The position numbers and the translations under genes are program-made. The notes below the pieces were generated by a model. It saw only the letters and a list, made by a program, of their open reading frames with translations. It was not told the DNA's origin and did not search any database. This document shows positions 11,092 to 20,310 of a stretch of DNA of 64,000 nt, piece by piece. The stretch lies in assembly GCA_006438735.1 (NCBI GenBank), contig RCZF01000005.1:62001-126000 (forward strand), given 5' to 3'. Every line of letters starts with the position of its first letter. Positions within the stretch are counted from its first letter, which is position 1. This DNA comes from Sphingomonas koreensis. Its GTDB lineage: Bacteria; Pseudomonadota; Alphaproteobacteria; Sphingomonadales; Sphingomonadaceae.

Positions 11092-11198
11092 GTGGTATCC
11101 TCCTCGATGCCGCTCGGGCTGAGCTTGTCGAAGCCCGGGCTTGCGATCGAAAGAACGCCCTTCGACAAGCTCAGGGCGAACGGATTATGGTTCGGTGA
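11088..11198 (+). CDS. 36-codon repeat-derived frame bridging murC and murB
   Basis: This frame starts at an ATG overlapping the murC stop (ATGA) and ends at a TGA overlapping the murB GTG (GTGA). Almost all of it is encoded by a palindromic repeat. It probably has no protein function. Its place suggests it may be the original, coupled murB start displaced by the repeat, now acting as a leader that carries ribosomes to the murB GTG. Translation is unproven. Confidence 0.4.
   Translation: MSGILLDAARAELVEARACDRKNALRQAQGERIMVR
11112..11183 (+). repeat. REP-like palindrome at the murC/murB junction
   Basis: The core arms CTGAGCTTGTCGAAG (11119-11133) and CTTCGACAAGCTCAG (11160-11174) are perfect 15-base inverted copies around a 26-base loop, with partial matches beyond. 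This is a different repeat family from the one inside murD. It occupies the region where a murB start would normally lie. Confidence 0.9.
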
Positions 11199-12094
11199 CC
11201 GTTTGTTACGCCCTGCCACCGCTGAAGGGCAGCGCCCAGCATGAGGGCAGCCTTGCCGATTTCATCTGGTTCCGCACCGGCGGGCCGGCGGAGTGGCTGG
11301 TGCGGCCCGACGGCGTGGACGATCTCGCCAGCTTCATGGCCGGGCTCGATCCAGAGACGCCGGTGCTGCCGGTCGGCGTCGGCTCCAACCTGATCGTGCG
11401 TGACGGCGGCGTGCCGGGTGTGGTGGTGCGGCTGCCCAAGGCGATGGCGAAAGTCACGATAGAACCGGGCAACCGTGTTCGCGCAGGGGCGGCGGCGATG
11501 GGGATTACCGTGGCCAGCGCGGCGCGCGATGCCGGCATATCGGGCCTCGAGTTTTTGCGGGGTATCCCCGGCACGGTGGGCGGCGCGGTGCGGATGAACG
11601 CCGGCGCTTATGGTCGCGACGCGAGCGATATCCTGGTCGAGGCGACGGTCGTGACGCGCGATGGCGCCATCGAGACATGGGCGGCCGATCGGTTAGGCTA
11701 CGCCTATCGCCATTCGGATTTGCCGGTCGGGGCCGTCGTGGTCGAGGCGGTGTTCGAAGGTGCGCCCGGCGACAAGGCGACGATCGGCGCGGAGATGGAC
11801 CGGATCGCCGCCGAGCGCGAGGCGTCGCAGCCGCTGCGCTCGCGCACCGGCGGATCGACCTTCAAGAACCCGGACGGTCACAAGGCGTGGGCGCTGATCG
11901 ATGCCGCCGGGTGTCGTGGCCTCAGGCGTGGCGACGCACAGGTTAGCGAGAAACATTGCAATTTTCTGCTCAATTTGGGCGCGGCGTCGAGCGCGGAGAT
12001 CGAGGCGCTTGGCGAAGACGTGCGCGAGCGGGTGAAGGCGCATTCGGGGGTGACGCTCGAATGGGAGATTCAGCGGGTGGGGGTCAAGGTGTGA
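11195..12094 (+). CDS. murB: UDP-N-acetylenolpyruvoylglucosamine reductase MurB
   Basis: MurB is the FAD-dependent reductase that makes UDP-MurNAc from the enolpyruvyl intermediate using NADPH. The product (299 residues from GTG 11195) has the FAD-binding GVGSNLIVRDGG segment, LRGIPGTVGGAVRMNAGAYG and the late GSTFKNP motif. The start is uncertain. The frame is open from ATG 11141, but those codons belong to the palindromic repeat, and GTG 11195 overlaps the stop of the preceding short frame and gives a normal N-terminus. Confidence 0.93.
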   Translation: MTVCYALPPLKGSAQHEGSLADFIWFRTGGPAEWLVRPDGVDDLASFMAGLDPETPVLPVGVGSNLIVRDGGVPGVVVRLPKAMAKVTIEPGNRVRAGAAAMGITVASAARDAGISGLEFLRGIPGTVGGAVRMNAGAYGRDASDILVEATVVTRDGAIETWAADRLGYAYRHSDLPVGAVVVEAVFEGAPGDKATIGAEMDRIAAEREASQPLRSRTGGSTFKNPDGHKAWALIDAAGCRGLRRGDAQVSEKHCNFLLNLGAASSAEIEALGEDVRERVKAHSGVTLEWEIQRVGVKV

Positions 12095-12108
12095 GCGGCT
12101 CCATCAAA

Positions 12109-12225
12109 ATCCTCCCCTGCAAGGGGAGGGGGACCAGCGAAGCTGGTGGAGGGGTGTCCCGCCGTCGAGAAGGTGAAACCCCTCCGTCGCGCTGCGCGCG
12201 CCACCTCCCCTTGCAGGGGAGGATC
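12109..12225 (+). repeat. Palindromic repeat between murB and ddl that carries the ddl ribosome-binding site
   Basis: Inverted arms at 12111-12129 and 12204-12222 are near-perfect 19-base copies of CCTCCCCTGCAAGGGGAGG, each itself palindromic. A second, weaker paired block lies inside. The right arm ends five bases before the ddl ATG, so its GGAGG (12218-12222) is the only good Shine-Dalgarno for ddl. Confidence 0.88.
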
Positions 12226-12227
12226 GT

Positions 12228-13157
12228 ATGACCGTCCACATCGCCGTGCTGATGGGCGGCTGGTCGGCCGAGCGCGAGGTGTCGCTTATGTCAGGAGCGG
12301 GGGTGTCCGAGGCGCTCGAAAGCCTGGGACACCGCGTGACGCGGATCGACATGGGGCGTGACGTCGCGGCGCGGCTTGCCGAGGCGAAGCCCGATCTGGT
12401 GTTCAACGCGCTCCACGGCACGCCCGGCGAAGACGGCAGCGTGCAGGGCATGCTCGATCTGATGGGGCTGCGCTATACGCATTCCGGGCTGGTCACTTCG
12501 GTGATCGCGATCGACAAGGTGCTGACCAAGCAGGCGCTGGTGCCGCACGGCATTCCGATGCCCGGCGGCCGGATCGTCAAGAGCGCGGACCTGTACGAGG
12601 CCGACCCGCTGACGCGGCCCTATGTGCTGAAACCCGTCAACGAGGGCTCGTCGGTCGGCGTCGTGATCGTCACCGCCGAGGGCAATTACGGCAACCCGAT
12701 CGGCCGCGACGTGCGCGGGCCGTGGCAGGAATTCGATGAGTTGCTCGCCGAGCCTTACGTGCGCGGGCGCGAGTTGACGACGGCGGTCCTCGGCACCGAA
12801 GCGTTGGGCGTCACCGAGCTGCGCCCGAAAAGCGGCTTTTACGATTACGACGCCAAGTACACAGAGGGCATGACCGATCACGTCTGCCCCGCCGATATTC
12901 CCGACGCGATCGCCGACGCTTGCAAGCGGATCGCGATCGAGGCGCATCGGCTGCTCGGCTGCGCGGGCTGCTCGCGCGCCGATTTCCGCTGGGACGACGA
13001 GCGCGGCGCGGACGGGCTGTTCCTGCTCGAGGTCAACACCCAGCCGGGGATGACCCCGCTGAGCCTGGTGCCCGAACAGGCGCGGCATGCCGGGATGAGT
13101 TACGCCGAGTTGGTCCAGCGGATCGTCGAGCTGGCGATGGCGGACGCGCCGCGATGA
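12228..13157 (+). CDS. ddl: D-alanine:D-alanine ligase Ddl
   Basis: Ddl joins two D-alanines to make the dipeptide used by MurF. The 309-residue ATP-grasp protein has the N-terminal HIAVLMGGWSAEREVSLMSG motif, the substrate loop KPVNEGSSVGV and the C-terminal EVNTQPGMTPLSLVP. It starts at ATG 12228 behind an SD contained in a palindromic repeat, and overlaps ftsQ by four bases (ATGA). Confidence 0.96.
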   Translation: MTVHIAVLMGGWSAEREVSLMSGAGVSEALESLGHRVTRIDMGRDVAARLAEAKPDLVFNALHGTPGEDGSVQGMLDLMGLRYTHSGLVTSVIAIDKVLTKQALVPHGIPMPGGRIVKSADLYEADPLTRPYVLKPVNEGSSVGVVIVTAEGNYGNPIGRDVRGPWQEFDELLAEPYVRGRELTTAVLGTEALGVTELRPKSGFYDYDAKYTEGMTDHVCPADIPDAIADACKRIAIEAHRLLGCAGCSRADFRWDDERGADGLFLLEVNTQPGMTPLSLVPEQARHAGMSYAELVQRIVELAMADAPR

Positions 13158-14098
13158 GCCGCACGATCCGCCGCGGCCCGCCGCCCCGGCGCGCGGTGGT
13201 GCGCGGCAAGAAGCAGCAGAAGAAATCGCTCGGCGATCGGCTGATCGCGCTGATCGGCATTTCCGAGGAGACGCTGCGGCGGCTCGTCACCTGGACGATC
13301 GTCGCGGTGGTGGCGGCGCTGGCGCTGCTCGGTGCGACCTGGATGGGCGTGCCGGGGATGGTCGGCACCGCGCTGGCCGAAAGCCTGGGCCGCGCCGGCC
13401 TCAAGGTCGAGCAGATCCAGATCACGGGCCTCAAGCGGATGGACGCGCAGACCGTCTATGCGATCGCGCTCGATCAGCGATCGCGCGCGATGCCGTCGCT
13501 CGATCTCGAGGACGTGCGCCAGCAATTGCTGCGTTACGGCTGGATCAAGGATGCGCATGTCTCGCGCCGGCTGCCCAACATGCTGTTGATCCATATCGAT
13601 GAACGCACCCCCGCCGCGGTTTGGCAGGACCAGGGAAAGTTGATGCTGATCGACGCCTCCGGCGTGCTGCTGTCCGACGTGTCGCCCGATCAGATGCCCG
13701 ATCTGCCGCTGATCATCGGCGAGGGCGCGAACGGGCAGGAGCCGGCCTATCAGACGCTGCTCGAAGCCGCGCCGGCGCTGCGCCCGCGGGTCCGTGCGGC
13801 GACGTGGATCGGCAATCGCCGCTGGAACCTGCTGTTCGATAGCGGCGAGACGCTGGCGCTGCCCGAGGAGAATGCCGCCGCCGCGCTCGTCAAGTTCGCC
13901 GAGCTCGATGGCGCCGATCGGCTGCTCGGCAAGGGCTTCGTCCGCTTCGACATGCGCGATCCGACCAGATTGGTCGCGCGCAAGCCCGATTCGGCGGTGA
14001 GCCATGACATCAGCGAGGATTCCACTTCGCGCCCAGCCGTGTATGGTGGCGATACGCAAGCCGGCCGGCAGATCGTCTTCGGCAGCGAACAGGGATAG
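13154..14098 (+). CDS. ftsQ: Cell division protein FtsQ
   Basis: FtsQ is the bitopic membrane protein that links early divisome proteins with FtsW/FtsI. The 314-residue product has a basic cytoplasmic N-terminus (RGKKQQKK), a transmembrane segment at about residues 48-72, a POTRA domain starting near VEQIQITGLKRM, and a beta domain. The true start is the ATG at 13154 overlapping the ddl stop; a longer upstream frame shadows ddl. Confidence 0.94.
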   Translation: MSRTIRRGPPPRRAVVRGKKQQKKSLGDRLIALIGISEETLRRLVTWTIVAVVAALALLGATWMGVPGMVGTALAESLGRAGLKVEQIQITGLKRMDAQTVYAIALDQRSRAMPSLDLEDVRQQLLRYGWIKDAHVSRRLPNMLLIHIDERTPAAVWQDQGKLMLIDASGVLLSDVSPDQMPDLPLIIGEGANGQEPAYQTLLEAAPALRPRVRAATWIGNRRWNLLFDSGETLALPEENAAAALVKFAELDGADRLLGKGFVRFDMRDPTRLVARKPDSAVSHDISEDSTSRPAVYGGDTQAGRQIVFGSEQG

Positions 14099-14104
14099 TA
14101 TAGG

Positions 14105-15367
14105 ATGGCGAAGGCGGCTCCCGAAGGTCTCATCACCGCGCTCGACATCGGCTCGTCGAAGGTCTCGGCGATGATCGCGCAGCAGGCCGACGGCGGCGAG
14201 CTGATCGTGCTCGGCACCGGCCAGCGAGAGAGCCGCGGCGTCAAGCGCGGTTACATTGCCGACATGGCGGCGACCGAGCTCGCGGTTCGCGAAGCGGTCG
14301 AGCAAGCCGAGCGGATCGCCGGCACCAATATCGAGAATGTGTGGGTGAGCTTTTCGGCCGGCGGGCTGGTCAGCGACGTCGCCTCGGTCGAGGTCGAGCT
14401 GGGCGGGCACCGCATCGAGCAGGGCGATATCGACGAGTTGCTCCAGGCCGGGCGGGAATCGATCGATCCGGCCGGGCGGATGGTGCTCCACGCGCAGCCG
14501 ACGCTCTACACGCTCGACGGGCTGACCGGCGTCAAGAAGCCGCTCGGGCTGCATGCCGATCGGCTCGGCGTGTGCATTCATGTCGTCGCCGCCGACGGAT
14601 CGCCGGTGCGCAACCTCGATCTGTGCGTCAGGAGCGCGCATCTCGAGGTGAAATCGATCATCGCCGCCCCGGTCGCGACGGGGCTTGCCTGCCTGAGTGA
14701 CGAGGAGCGCGAGCTGGGCGTCGCGCTGGTCGAGCTCGGCGCGGGGATCACCAACGTATCGCTGTTCGCTGGCGGCATGCTCGTCGGGCTGTCGTCGATC
14801 CCGTACGGCGCCGCGGACATCACCGACGACATCGCCTCGGCGTTCGGCACGCGACGCAACCAGGCCGAGCGGATGAAATGCTTCTACGGCTCGGCCAATA
14901 TGAGCCCGCGCGACAATCACGACATGATCGACGTCGCGCCGATTTCCGCCGAGGACGACGCCAGCGAGGGTAATCGCATCACCCGGGCGCAGCTGATCGG
15001 CGTGATCCGCCAGCGGCTGGAGCATCTGACCGGGCAAATCCAGACCGCGCTCAAGGAACTCGGCTTCGAAGGCCCGGTCGGCCGGCAGATCGTGCTGACC
15101 GGCGGCGGCGCGGAATTGAAGGGCGTCGCCGATTATTTCCAGCAGTCGCTGGGGCGCGCGGTGCGGATCGGGCGGCCGCGCGGCTTGACCGCTCTCCCGG
15201 AGGCGCATAGCGGCCCGGCGTTCGCGACGTTGGCGGGGCTGGCTTATTATGCGGCGTCGAACCCGATCGATCTGCGCGCGAGCGCATCGACGCAGCAGGC
15301 AGTGCATCGGCCGAAGGGACTGGCGGCGTTACAGCGATTCGTCTCGGCGGTTCGGGCGAATTATTAA
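14105..15367 (+). CDS. ftsA: Cell division protein FtsA
   Basis: FtsA is the actin-like protein that tethers FtsZ to the membrane and recruits later divisome proteins. The 420-residue product has the phosphate-1 loop ALDIGSSKVSAMI, an SHS2/1C domain, and the late nucleotide-binding motif LTGGGAELKG. The C-terminal end, PKGLAALQRFVSAVRANY, looks like the amphipathic membrane-targeting helix of the family. It starts six bases after ftsQ. Confidence 0.95.
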   Translation: MAKAAPEGLITALDIGSSKVSAMIAQQADGGELIVLGTGQRESRGVKRGYIADMAATELAVREAVEQAERIAGTNIENVWVSFSAGGLVSDVASVEVELGGHRIEQGDIDELLQAGRESIDPAGRMVLHAQPTLYTLDGLTGVKKPLGLHADRLGVCIHVVAADGSPVRNLDLCVRSAHLEVKSIIAAPVATGLACLSDEERELGVALVELGAGITNVSLFAGGMLVGLSSIPYGAADITDDIASAFGTRRNQAERMKCFYGSANMSPRDNHDMIDVAPISAEDDASEGNRITRAQLIGVIRQRLEHLTGQIQTALKELGFEGPVGRQIVLTGGGAELKGVADYFQQSLGRAVRIGRPRGLTALPEAHSGPAFATLAGLAYYAASNPIDLRASASTQQAVHRPKGLAALQRFVSAVRANY

Positions 15368-15475
15368 AGGAATGCGTCATCCGGCCCTTATTTGGTCTGG
15401 AACCGGCGCGACCCATCGTGCACAAGCGGTGGTTAATCGGGTCCCCAGTGTAGCGGGGTCGGGCGGAGACAGGCG

Positions 15476-16969
15476 ATGAGCATCGAATTCATTACTCCCG
15501 AAGTGGACGAGCTGACGCCGCGCATCAGCGTCATCGGCGTGGGCGGCGCCGGCGGCAACGCGATCGCGAACATGATGCGGGCCGAAGTGCAGGGCGTCGA
15601 TTTCCTCGTCGCCAACACCGACGCGCAGGCGCTGAAACAATCGACCGCCTCGCAGCGCATCCAGCTCGGCGCGAAGATCACGCAGGGGCTGGGCGCGGGA
15701 TCGCGCCCCGAAATCGGCCGCGCCGCCGCCGAAGAGACGATCGAGCAGGTCATCAAGAGCCTTGAAGGCAGCCATATGTGCTTCATCGCCGCCGGCATGG
15801 GCGGCGGCACCGGCACCGGCGCCGCCCCGGTGATCGCCAAGGCGGCACGCGATATGGGCATCCTGACCGTGGGCGTCGTCACCAAGCCGTTCGCATTCGA
15901 GGGCAATCGTCGCGCCAAGAGCGCCGACGCCGGCATCGAGGAGCTTCAAAAGTTCGTCGATACGCTGATCGTCATCCCCAACCAGAATCTGTTCCTGATC
16001 GCCAATGCGAACACGACCTTCAAGGAAGCGTTCCAGATGGCCGACGAGGTGCTGCAGCAGGGCGTGCGCGGCATCACCGACCTGATGGTGATGCCCGGCC
16101 TCATCAACCTCGACTTCGCCGACGTGCGTTCGGTGATGCAGGAAATGGGCAAGGCGATGATGGGCACCGGCGAGGCCGAGGGTGACAGCCGCGCGATCGA
16201 GGCGGCGCAAAAGGCGATCGCCAACCCGCTGCTCGACGGCGTCAGCATGCAGGGCGCCAAGGGCGTGATCGTTTCGATCACCGGCGGCGAGGACATGCGG
16301 TTGCTCGAGGTCGACGAAGCGGCCAACCACATCCGTGAGCTGGTCGATCCCGATGCCAACATCATCTGGGGATCGGCGTTCAATCCCGATCTGGAAGGTA
16401 AGATTCGGGTCTCGGTCGTCGCCACCGGCATCGATACCGACGTCGGCGCGCAGCCCGCGCCCGAGCCGACTCGCGCCTTTTCGTTCAGCACGCCGCGCAA
16501 GGCCGCGGCGTCGCCCGCGCCCGCACCGGTCGATCAGAGCGCCGAGCCGGCACCGGCCGAAGAGGCTCCGACGCCAAGCGACGACGGGACCGCCGAGACC
16601 GAGCTTGCGCCCGAGGCCGAGACGCCGATTGCGGCCGATCCGATTGCCGAGGAGGACGAACTCGTGCTCGGCGCGGATACGATCGTGCCCGAGGCGCCCA
16701 AGGTGTTCGGTGACGATATTCCCGCCCCGCCGGCGGCCAATCCGTCGCGCCGCCGCTGGCTGTCGGCGGGTTCGTCGTCGGCCGACGAGGACGTCGCCCC
16801 GGCCGCACCGGCCGCCGAAGCGACGCCGGCGCCGCGCGTGAAGCTGGGCGGCACGCTGTTCGAGCGGATGTCCAACGTCAATCGAGCCGCGCCGCGCGAC
16901 GACGACGAGCCGGGCGACAAGGATCCGCTCGATATTCCGCGCTTCCTGCATCGCCAGAACAATCAATAA
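15476..16969 (+). CDS. ftsZ: Cell division protein FtsZ
   Basis: FtsZ is the tubulin-like GTPase that forms the division ring. The 497-residue protein has the GTP-binding [10 protein letters not shown] start, the tubulin signature [13 protein letters not shown] (about residues 103-115), and the [16 protein letters not shown] segment. A long Ala/Pro/Glu-rich linker (about residues 330-455) leads to the C-terminal peptide DIPRFLHRQ, which binds FtsA and other partners. A 108-base gap from ftsA may hold its own promoter. Confidence 0.97.
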   Translation: MSIEFITPEVDELTPRISVIGVGGAGGNAIANMMRAEVQGVDFLVANTDAQALKQSTASQRIQLGAKITQGLGAGSRPEIGRAAAEETIEQVIKSLEGSHMCFIAAGMGGGTGTGAAPVIAKAARDMGILTVGVVTKPFAFEGNRRAKSADAGIEELQKFVDTLIVIPNQNLFLIANANTTFKEAFQMADEVLQQGVRGITDLMVMPGLINLDFADVRSVMQEMGKAMMGTGEAEGDSRAIEAAQKAIANPLLDGVSMQGAKGVIVSITGGEDMRLLEVDEAANHIRELVDPDANIIWGSAFNPDLEGKIRVSVVATGIDTDVGAQPAPEPTRAFSFSTPRKAAASPAPAPVDQSAEPAPAEEAPTPSDDGTAETELAPEAETPIAADPIAEEDELVLGADTIVPEAPKVFGDDIPAPPAANPSRRRWLSAGSSSADEDVAPAAPAAEATPAPRVKLGGTLFERMSNVNRAAPRDDDEPGDKDPLDIPRFLHRQNNQ

Positions 16970-16975
16970 CGTGAT

Positions 16976-17002
16976 CGCGCGCCGGTTCGTCGCCGGCGCG
17001 CG
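16976..17002 (+). terminator. Hairpin after ftsZ, possible end of the dcw transcript
   Basis: Perfect 10-base arms (CGCGCGCCGG and its complement) enclose a 7-base loop just after the ftsZ stop. There is no T-run, so classical intrinsic termination is doubtful; it may stabilise the 3' end. Confidence 0.4.
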
Positions 17003-17073
17003 TCGGTCCACCTTGCGCGCGGGCGCGGTCCATTGCGGGTTCAGCCGCGCGCGCGCTTAGCTCGTCGTTATCC

Positions 17074-19044
17074 ATGAAGACGCACCTCACGACCGGCCCG
17101 ACGCTGCTCGCCATCGCCCTGTTCGCGAGCGGCGCGGCGCATGCGGCGACGCCGCAGACGGCGCCGCCGGCGACCGGCGTGATGGTGCCGCAACCGACGC
17201 CCGACGCCGACGCGCTGGCCGCGGCGATGCGCGTGCTGGCGACCGACCCGAAGAATCTCGACGCGTTGACCCGGGCCAGCGAACTGACGCTGCGGCTCGG
17301 CGATCCGACCGCGGCGGCGGTGCTGCTGACGCGCGCCGGGCAAGTCGCGCCCAATAATGGCCGGCTGAAGGCCGATGAAGCCGCGGTGCTGGTGCACCTC
17401 GAGCGGCCCGGCGAGGCGCTGCGGCTGTTCGATCAGGCCGAGCGGCTGGGCTATAATCCGGCCAATTTCGCCGCCGAGCGGGGCCTCGCTTACGATCTGA
17501 TCGGCCAGCAGGACCGCGCGCAACGCGATTACCGGCTGGCGCTGAAAAGCGCCCCCGACGATGCCGAGACCTTGCGCCGCTACGCCTTGTCGCTGGGCAT
17601 TTCGGGCAAGCAGCAACAGGCGCTCGCGGTGATCGATCCGCTGGTGCGGCGACAGGATCACGCCGGCTGGCGCGACCGCGCGTTCATCCTGGCGATGGAC
17701 GGGGATACCGATCAGGCCAAGAAGATCGCGGCGGGAATGCTGCCCGCGACAATGGCGAGCGGACTGTCGCCGTTTTTCGACCGGCTGCCGCAGCTGAGCG
17801 CGACCGATCGCGCCTTCGCGGTGCATTTCGGTGAGATCAGCGCGACGCCGCAGCGGCTGGCCGACGCCCAGCTGACCCCGGCGCTGCCGGCACTGACTCC
17901 TGAGCCGACGCAACTCGCCGCGGCGACTTCCGCGCCGCGCGCCGAAACGCGGCAGGAGCGCAAGCGCCGCGAACGCGCCGAGAAGCAGCAGGCAAGACAA
18001 CAGGCCAAGCAGCAGCAGTTGAAGCCCGGGCGCACGGCCTATGCAACGGCGGACACCAGTGCGCCGCAGCCGGGCTTCTCGGCGACTCGCGCGCCGGCGG
18101 CCGCTCCGACACCGACACCGGCGCCCACGCCGACCCCGACCCCGACGCCGACTCCAGCGCCCGTCCAGGTCGCCACCAACCCGGCGCCGATCAAGGTGAC
18201 GCCGAAGACGATCGAGACGCCGCCGCCCGAGCGTGACGTCCGCGTCGCTGCGGCGTCGCCCCCGCCGCCGCCCGCTGCGTCCGCTCCCACGAACACCGTG
18301 CCGGTCGATCAGCCCAAGCCGACGCCGCCGGTTCGCGTCGCCGCGACCGAACCGGCGCCCGCGCCCGCGACGACGCCCGCGACGACGCGCCGGCAGGTCG
18401 GCGCGGAAGATCGCATCATCCAGAACATCATCGCCGGTATCACCGTGCCGGCTTCCGAGCTCGGCGTGCCGCCGATCACGCCGACTACGCCGACGCCGAC
18501 GCCGACGCCCGCCCCCGCGCCGGTGCAGATCGCCGCCGCGACGCCCGATCCGGCGGCGGCGGCGAAGCGGCTCGAGGCGGCCAACGCCGCTGCGATCAAG
18601 AAGGCGGACGACGCCAAGGCGGCTGCGGCGGCCAAAGCGGCGGCCGATCGCCAGGCCAAGGCCGACGCCGCCAAGAAAGCCGCGGCGGACAAGGCGGCGG
18701 CCGACAAGAAAGCGGCCGATCTGAAGGCGGCGGCGGACAAGAAGGCGGCGGAGAAGAAGGCCAAGGCCGCGCCGTCGCGAATCTGGGTGCAGGTCGCCGG
18801 CGGGGCCAATGAAAACGATCTGCCCAAGGCGTGGGCGGCGGTGAAGGCGAAGGCGCCAACGGCGTTCAAGGGCCAATCGGGCTGGTCGACACCGCTCAAC
18901 GCGACCAACCGCGTGCTCGCCGGGCCGTTCAAGACCAGCGATGCCGCGCAGGACTTCGTCAACGCGCTCAAGAAGGAAGGGGTCTCCGGATTCCCGTTCA
19001 CCAGCACGGACGGCCAGAAGATCGACAAGCTGCCCGCCAAGTGA
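17074..19044 (+). CDS. TPR and SPOR domain envelope protein
   Basis: This 656-residue protein has an N-terminal signal peptide (cleavage likely after AHA, about residue 24) and tetratricopeptide-like helices to about residue 210. A basic coiled region follows, then a long Pro/Thr-rich linker with TPTP runs (about 345-385) and Ala/Lys helical repeats (about 490-565). It ends in a SPOR domain starting near [13 protein letters not shown] domains bind denuded peptidoglycan at the septum. Its place next to ftsZ fits a role in division or wall remodelling in the periplasm. The exact function is not known. Confidence 0.88.
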   Translation: MKTHLTTGPTLLAIALFASGAAHAATPQTAPPATGVMVPQPTPDADALAAAMRVLATDPKNLDALTRASELTLRLGDPTAAAVLLTRAGQVAPNNGRLKADEAAVLVHLERPGEALRLFDQAERLGYNPANFAAERGLAYDLIGQQDRAQRDYRLALKSAPDDAETLRRYALSLGISGKQQQALAVIDPLVRRQDHAGWRDRAFILAMDGDTDQAKKIAAGMLPATMASGLSPFFDRLPQLSATDRAFAVHFGEISATPQRLADAQLTPALPALTPEPTQLAAATSAPRAETRQERKRRERAEKQQARQQAKQQQLKPGRTAYATADTSAPQPGFSATRAPAAAPTPTPAPTPTPTPTPTPAPVQVATNPAPIKVTPKTIETPPPERDVRVAAASPPPPPAASAPTNTVPVDQPKPTPPVRVAATEPAPAPATTPATTRRQVGAEDRIIQNIIAGITVPASELGVPPITPTTPTPTPTPAPAPVQIAAATPDPAAAAKRLEAANAAAIKKADDAKAAAAAKAAADRQAKADAAKKAAADKAAADKKAADLKAAADKKAAEKKAKAAPSRIWVQVAGGANENDLPKAWAAVKAKAPTAFKGQSGWSTPLNATNRVLAGPFKTSDAAQDFVNALKKEGVSGFPFTSTDGQKIDKLPAK

Positions 19045-19075
19045 CACAGCGTCGGCCGATGGAGCGCTTCACGAC

Positions 19076-20242
19076 ATGACCGCCGCGCTGGCGCGCTGGG
19101 CCTCGCGACCCGACGCCAGCCGCGGCCGTCTGCATGAAGAACAAAAGGGGACACGGGGCCCGCGCGACGCCTTCCAGCGTGATCGCGATCGGATTATCCA
19201 CTCGATCAGCTTCCGCCGGCTGCGCCACAAGACGCAGGTTTTCCTCGCGCCGGACGGCGATCATTTCCGGGTGCGGCTGACCCACAGCCTGGAGGTCGCG
19301 CAGATCGGGCGGACGATCGCGCGCGCGCTGGGGCTCAACGAAGATCTGACCGAGGCGCTGTGCCTGGCGCACGACATCGGCCATTCGCCGTTCGGCCATG
19401 CCGGCGAGGACGCGCTGAAGGCCGCGCTGGCGGATGCCGGCGGGTTCGATCACAACGGCCATACGCTGCGCGCGCTGACGGTGCTGGAAAGCCCCTATCC
19501 CGAATGGCCGGGGCTCAACCTGACATGGGAGACATTGGAGGGGCTCGCGAAGCATAACGGCCCGGTGCGGCATCCCGGCTGGGCGCTGGCCGAGGCCGAT
19601 GCGGCGTTTCCGCTCGCGTTGACCGAACGATCGTCGCTCGAAGCGCAGGTGGCGGCGATCGCCGACGACATCGCCTATGACAATCACGACATCGACGATG
19701 GCTTGCGCGCGGGATTGTTGAGCCTCGACCAGCTTCTGGCAGTGCCGATCGTCGCGCGCGGCTGGGCGGCGGCGCAGGCGCGCTATCCGCACGTCGCGCC
19801 CGATCGGTTGATTGGTGAGCTGGTGCGATCGCAGATCGGCGCGATGGTCAACGACGTGATCGCAGAGACCGAACGCGGCATCGCCGAACTCGGCATCGAA
19901 ACCGCCGACGATGTCCGCGCCGCGCCGCGGGCGATCGCCGCGTTCTCGCCGGCGACGCGCGACGACGAGCGGCAGTTGAAGCGCTTCATGTATGCCAATC
20001 TCTATCATCATCCGGTCCAGCTCGCCGCGGCGGAGGCGGCGCACGGCATCGTGACGGGGCTGTTCGCGGCCTATCGCGCCGATCCCGCTCTCTTGCCGCC
20101 GGGCTGGCTCGAGTCGCTTGGCGAGGACGAGCCGTGGCGCAGCCGCCACATCGCCGATTTCATCGCCGGCATGACCGATCGCTACGCCATCACCCGATTC
20201 CGCGAGGTCGTCGGCCCGATCGATTTGCCCGAAGGTTTCTGA
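19076..20242 (+). CDS. dgt: Deoxyguanosinetriphosphate triphosphohydrolase-like protein
   Basis: This is an HD-domain dNTP triphosphohydrolase that removes tripolyphosphate from dNTPs. The 388-residue product shows the family order [11 protein letters not shown], the metal-binding H of [10 protein letters not shown], the HD pair in [15 protein letters not shown], and [15 protein letters not shown] 19076 is taken as the start; a longer frame runs back into the SPOR gene and is not credible. It belongs to the shorter dGTPase-like subgroup, so substrate preference is uncertain. Confidence 0.92.
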   Translation: MTAALARWASRPDASRGRLHEEQKGTRGPRDAFQRDRDRIIHSISFRRLRHKTQVFLAPDGDHFRVRLTHSLEVAQIGRTIARALGLNEDLTEALCLAHDIGHSPFGHAGEDALKAALADAGGFDHNGHTLRALTVLESPYPEWPGLNLTWETLEGLAKHNGPVRHPGWALAEADAAFPLALTERSSLEAQVAAIADDIAYDNHDIDDGLRAGLLSLDQLLAVPIVARGWAAAQARYPHVAPDRLIGELVRSQIGAMVNDVIAETERGIAELGIETADDVRAAPRAIAAFSPATRDDERQLKRFMYANLYHHPVQLAAAEAAHGIVTGLFAAYRADPALLPPGWLESLGEDEPWRSRHIADFIAGMTDRYAITRFREVVGPIDLPEGF

Positions 20243-20310
20243 GCCGCGACTTTTGCGTGGGGGCGGCGCATGGTCTAAGGCGCGCGCTCTTTGCAGATCT
20301 TGGACCGATC

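Noticed and set aside
15377..17011. A 544-codon frame antisense to ftsZ.
   Set aside because: It mirrors ftsZ codon bias and shows no recognisable domain.
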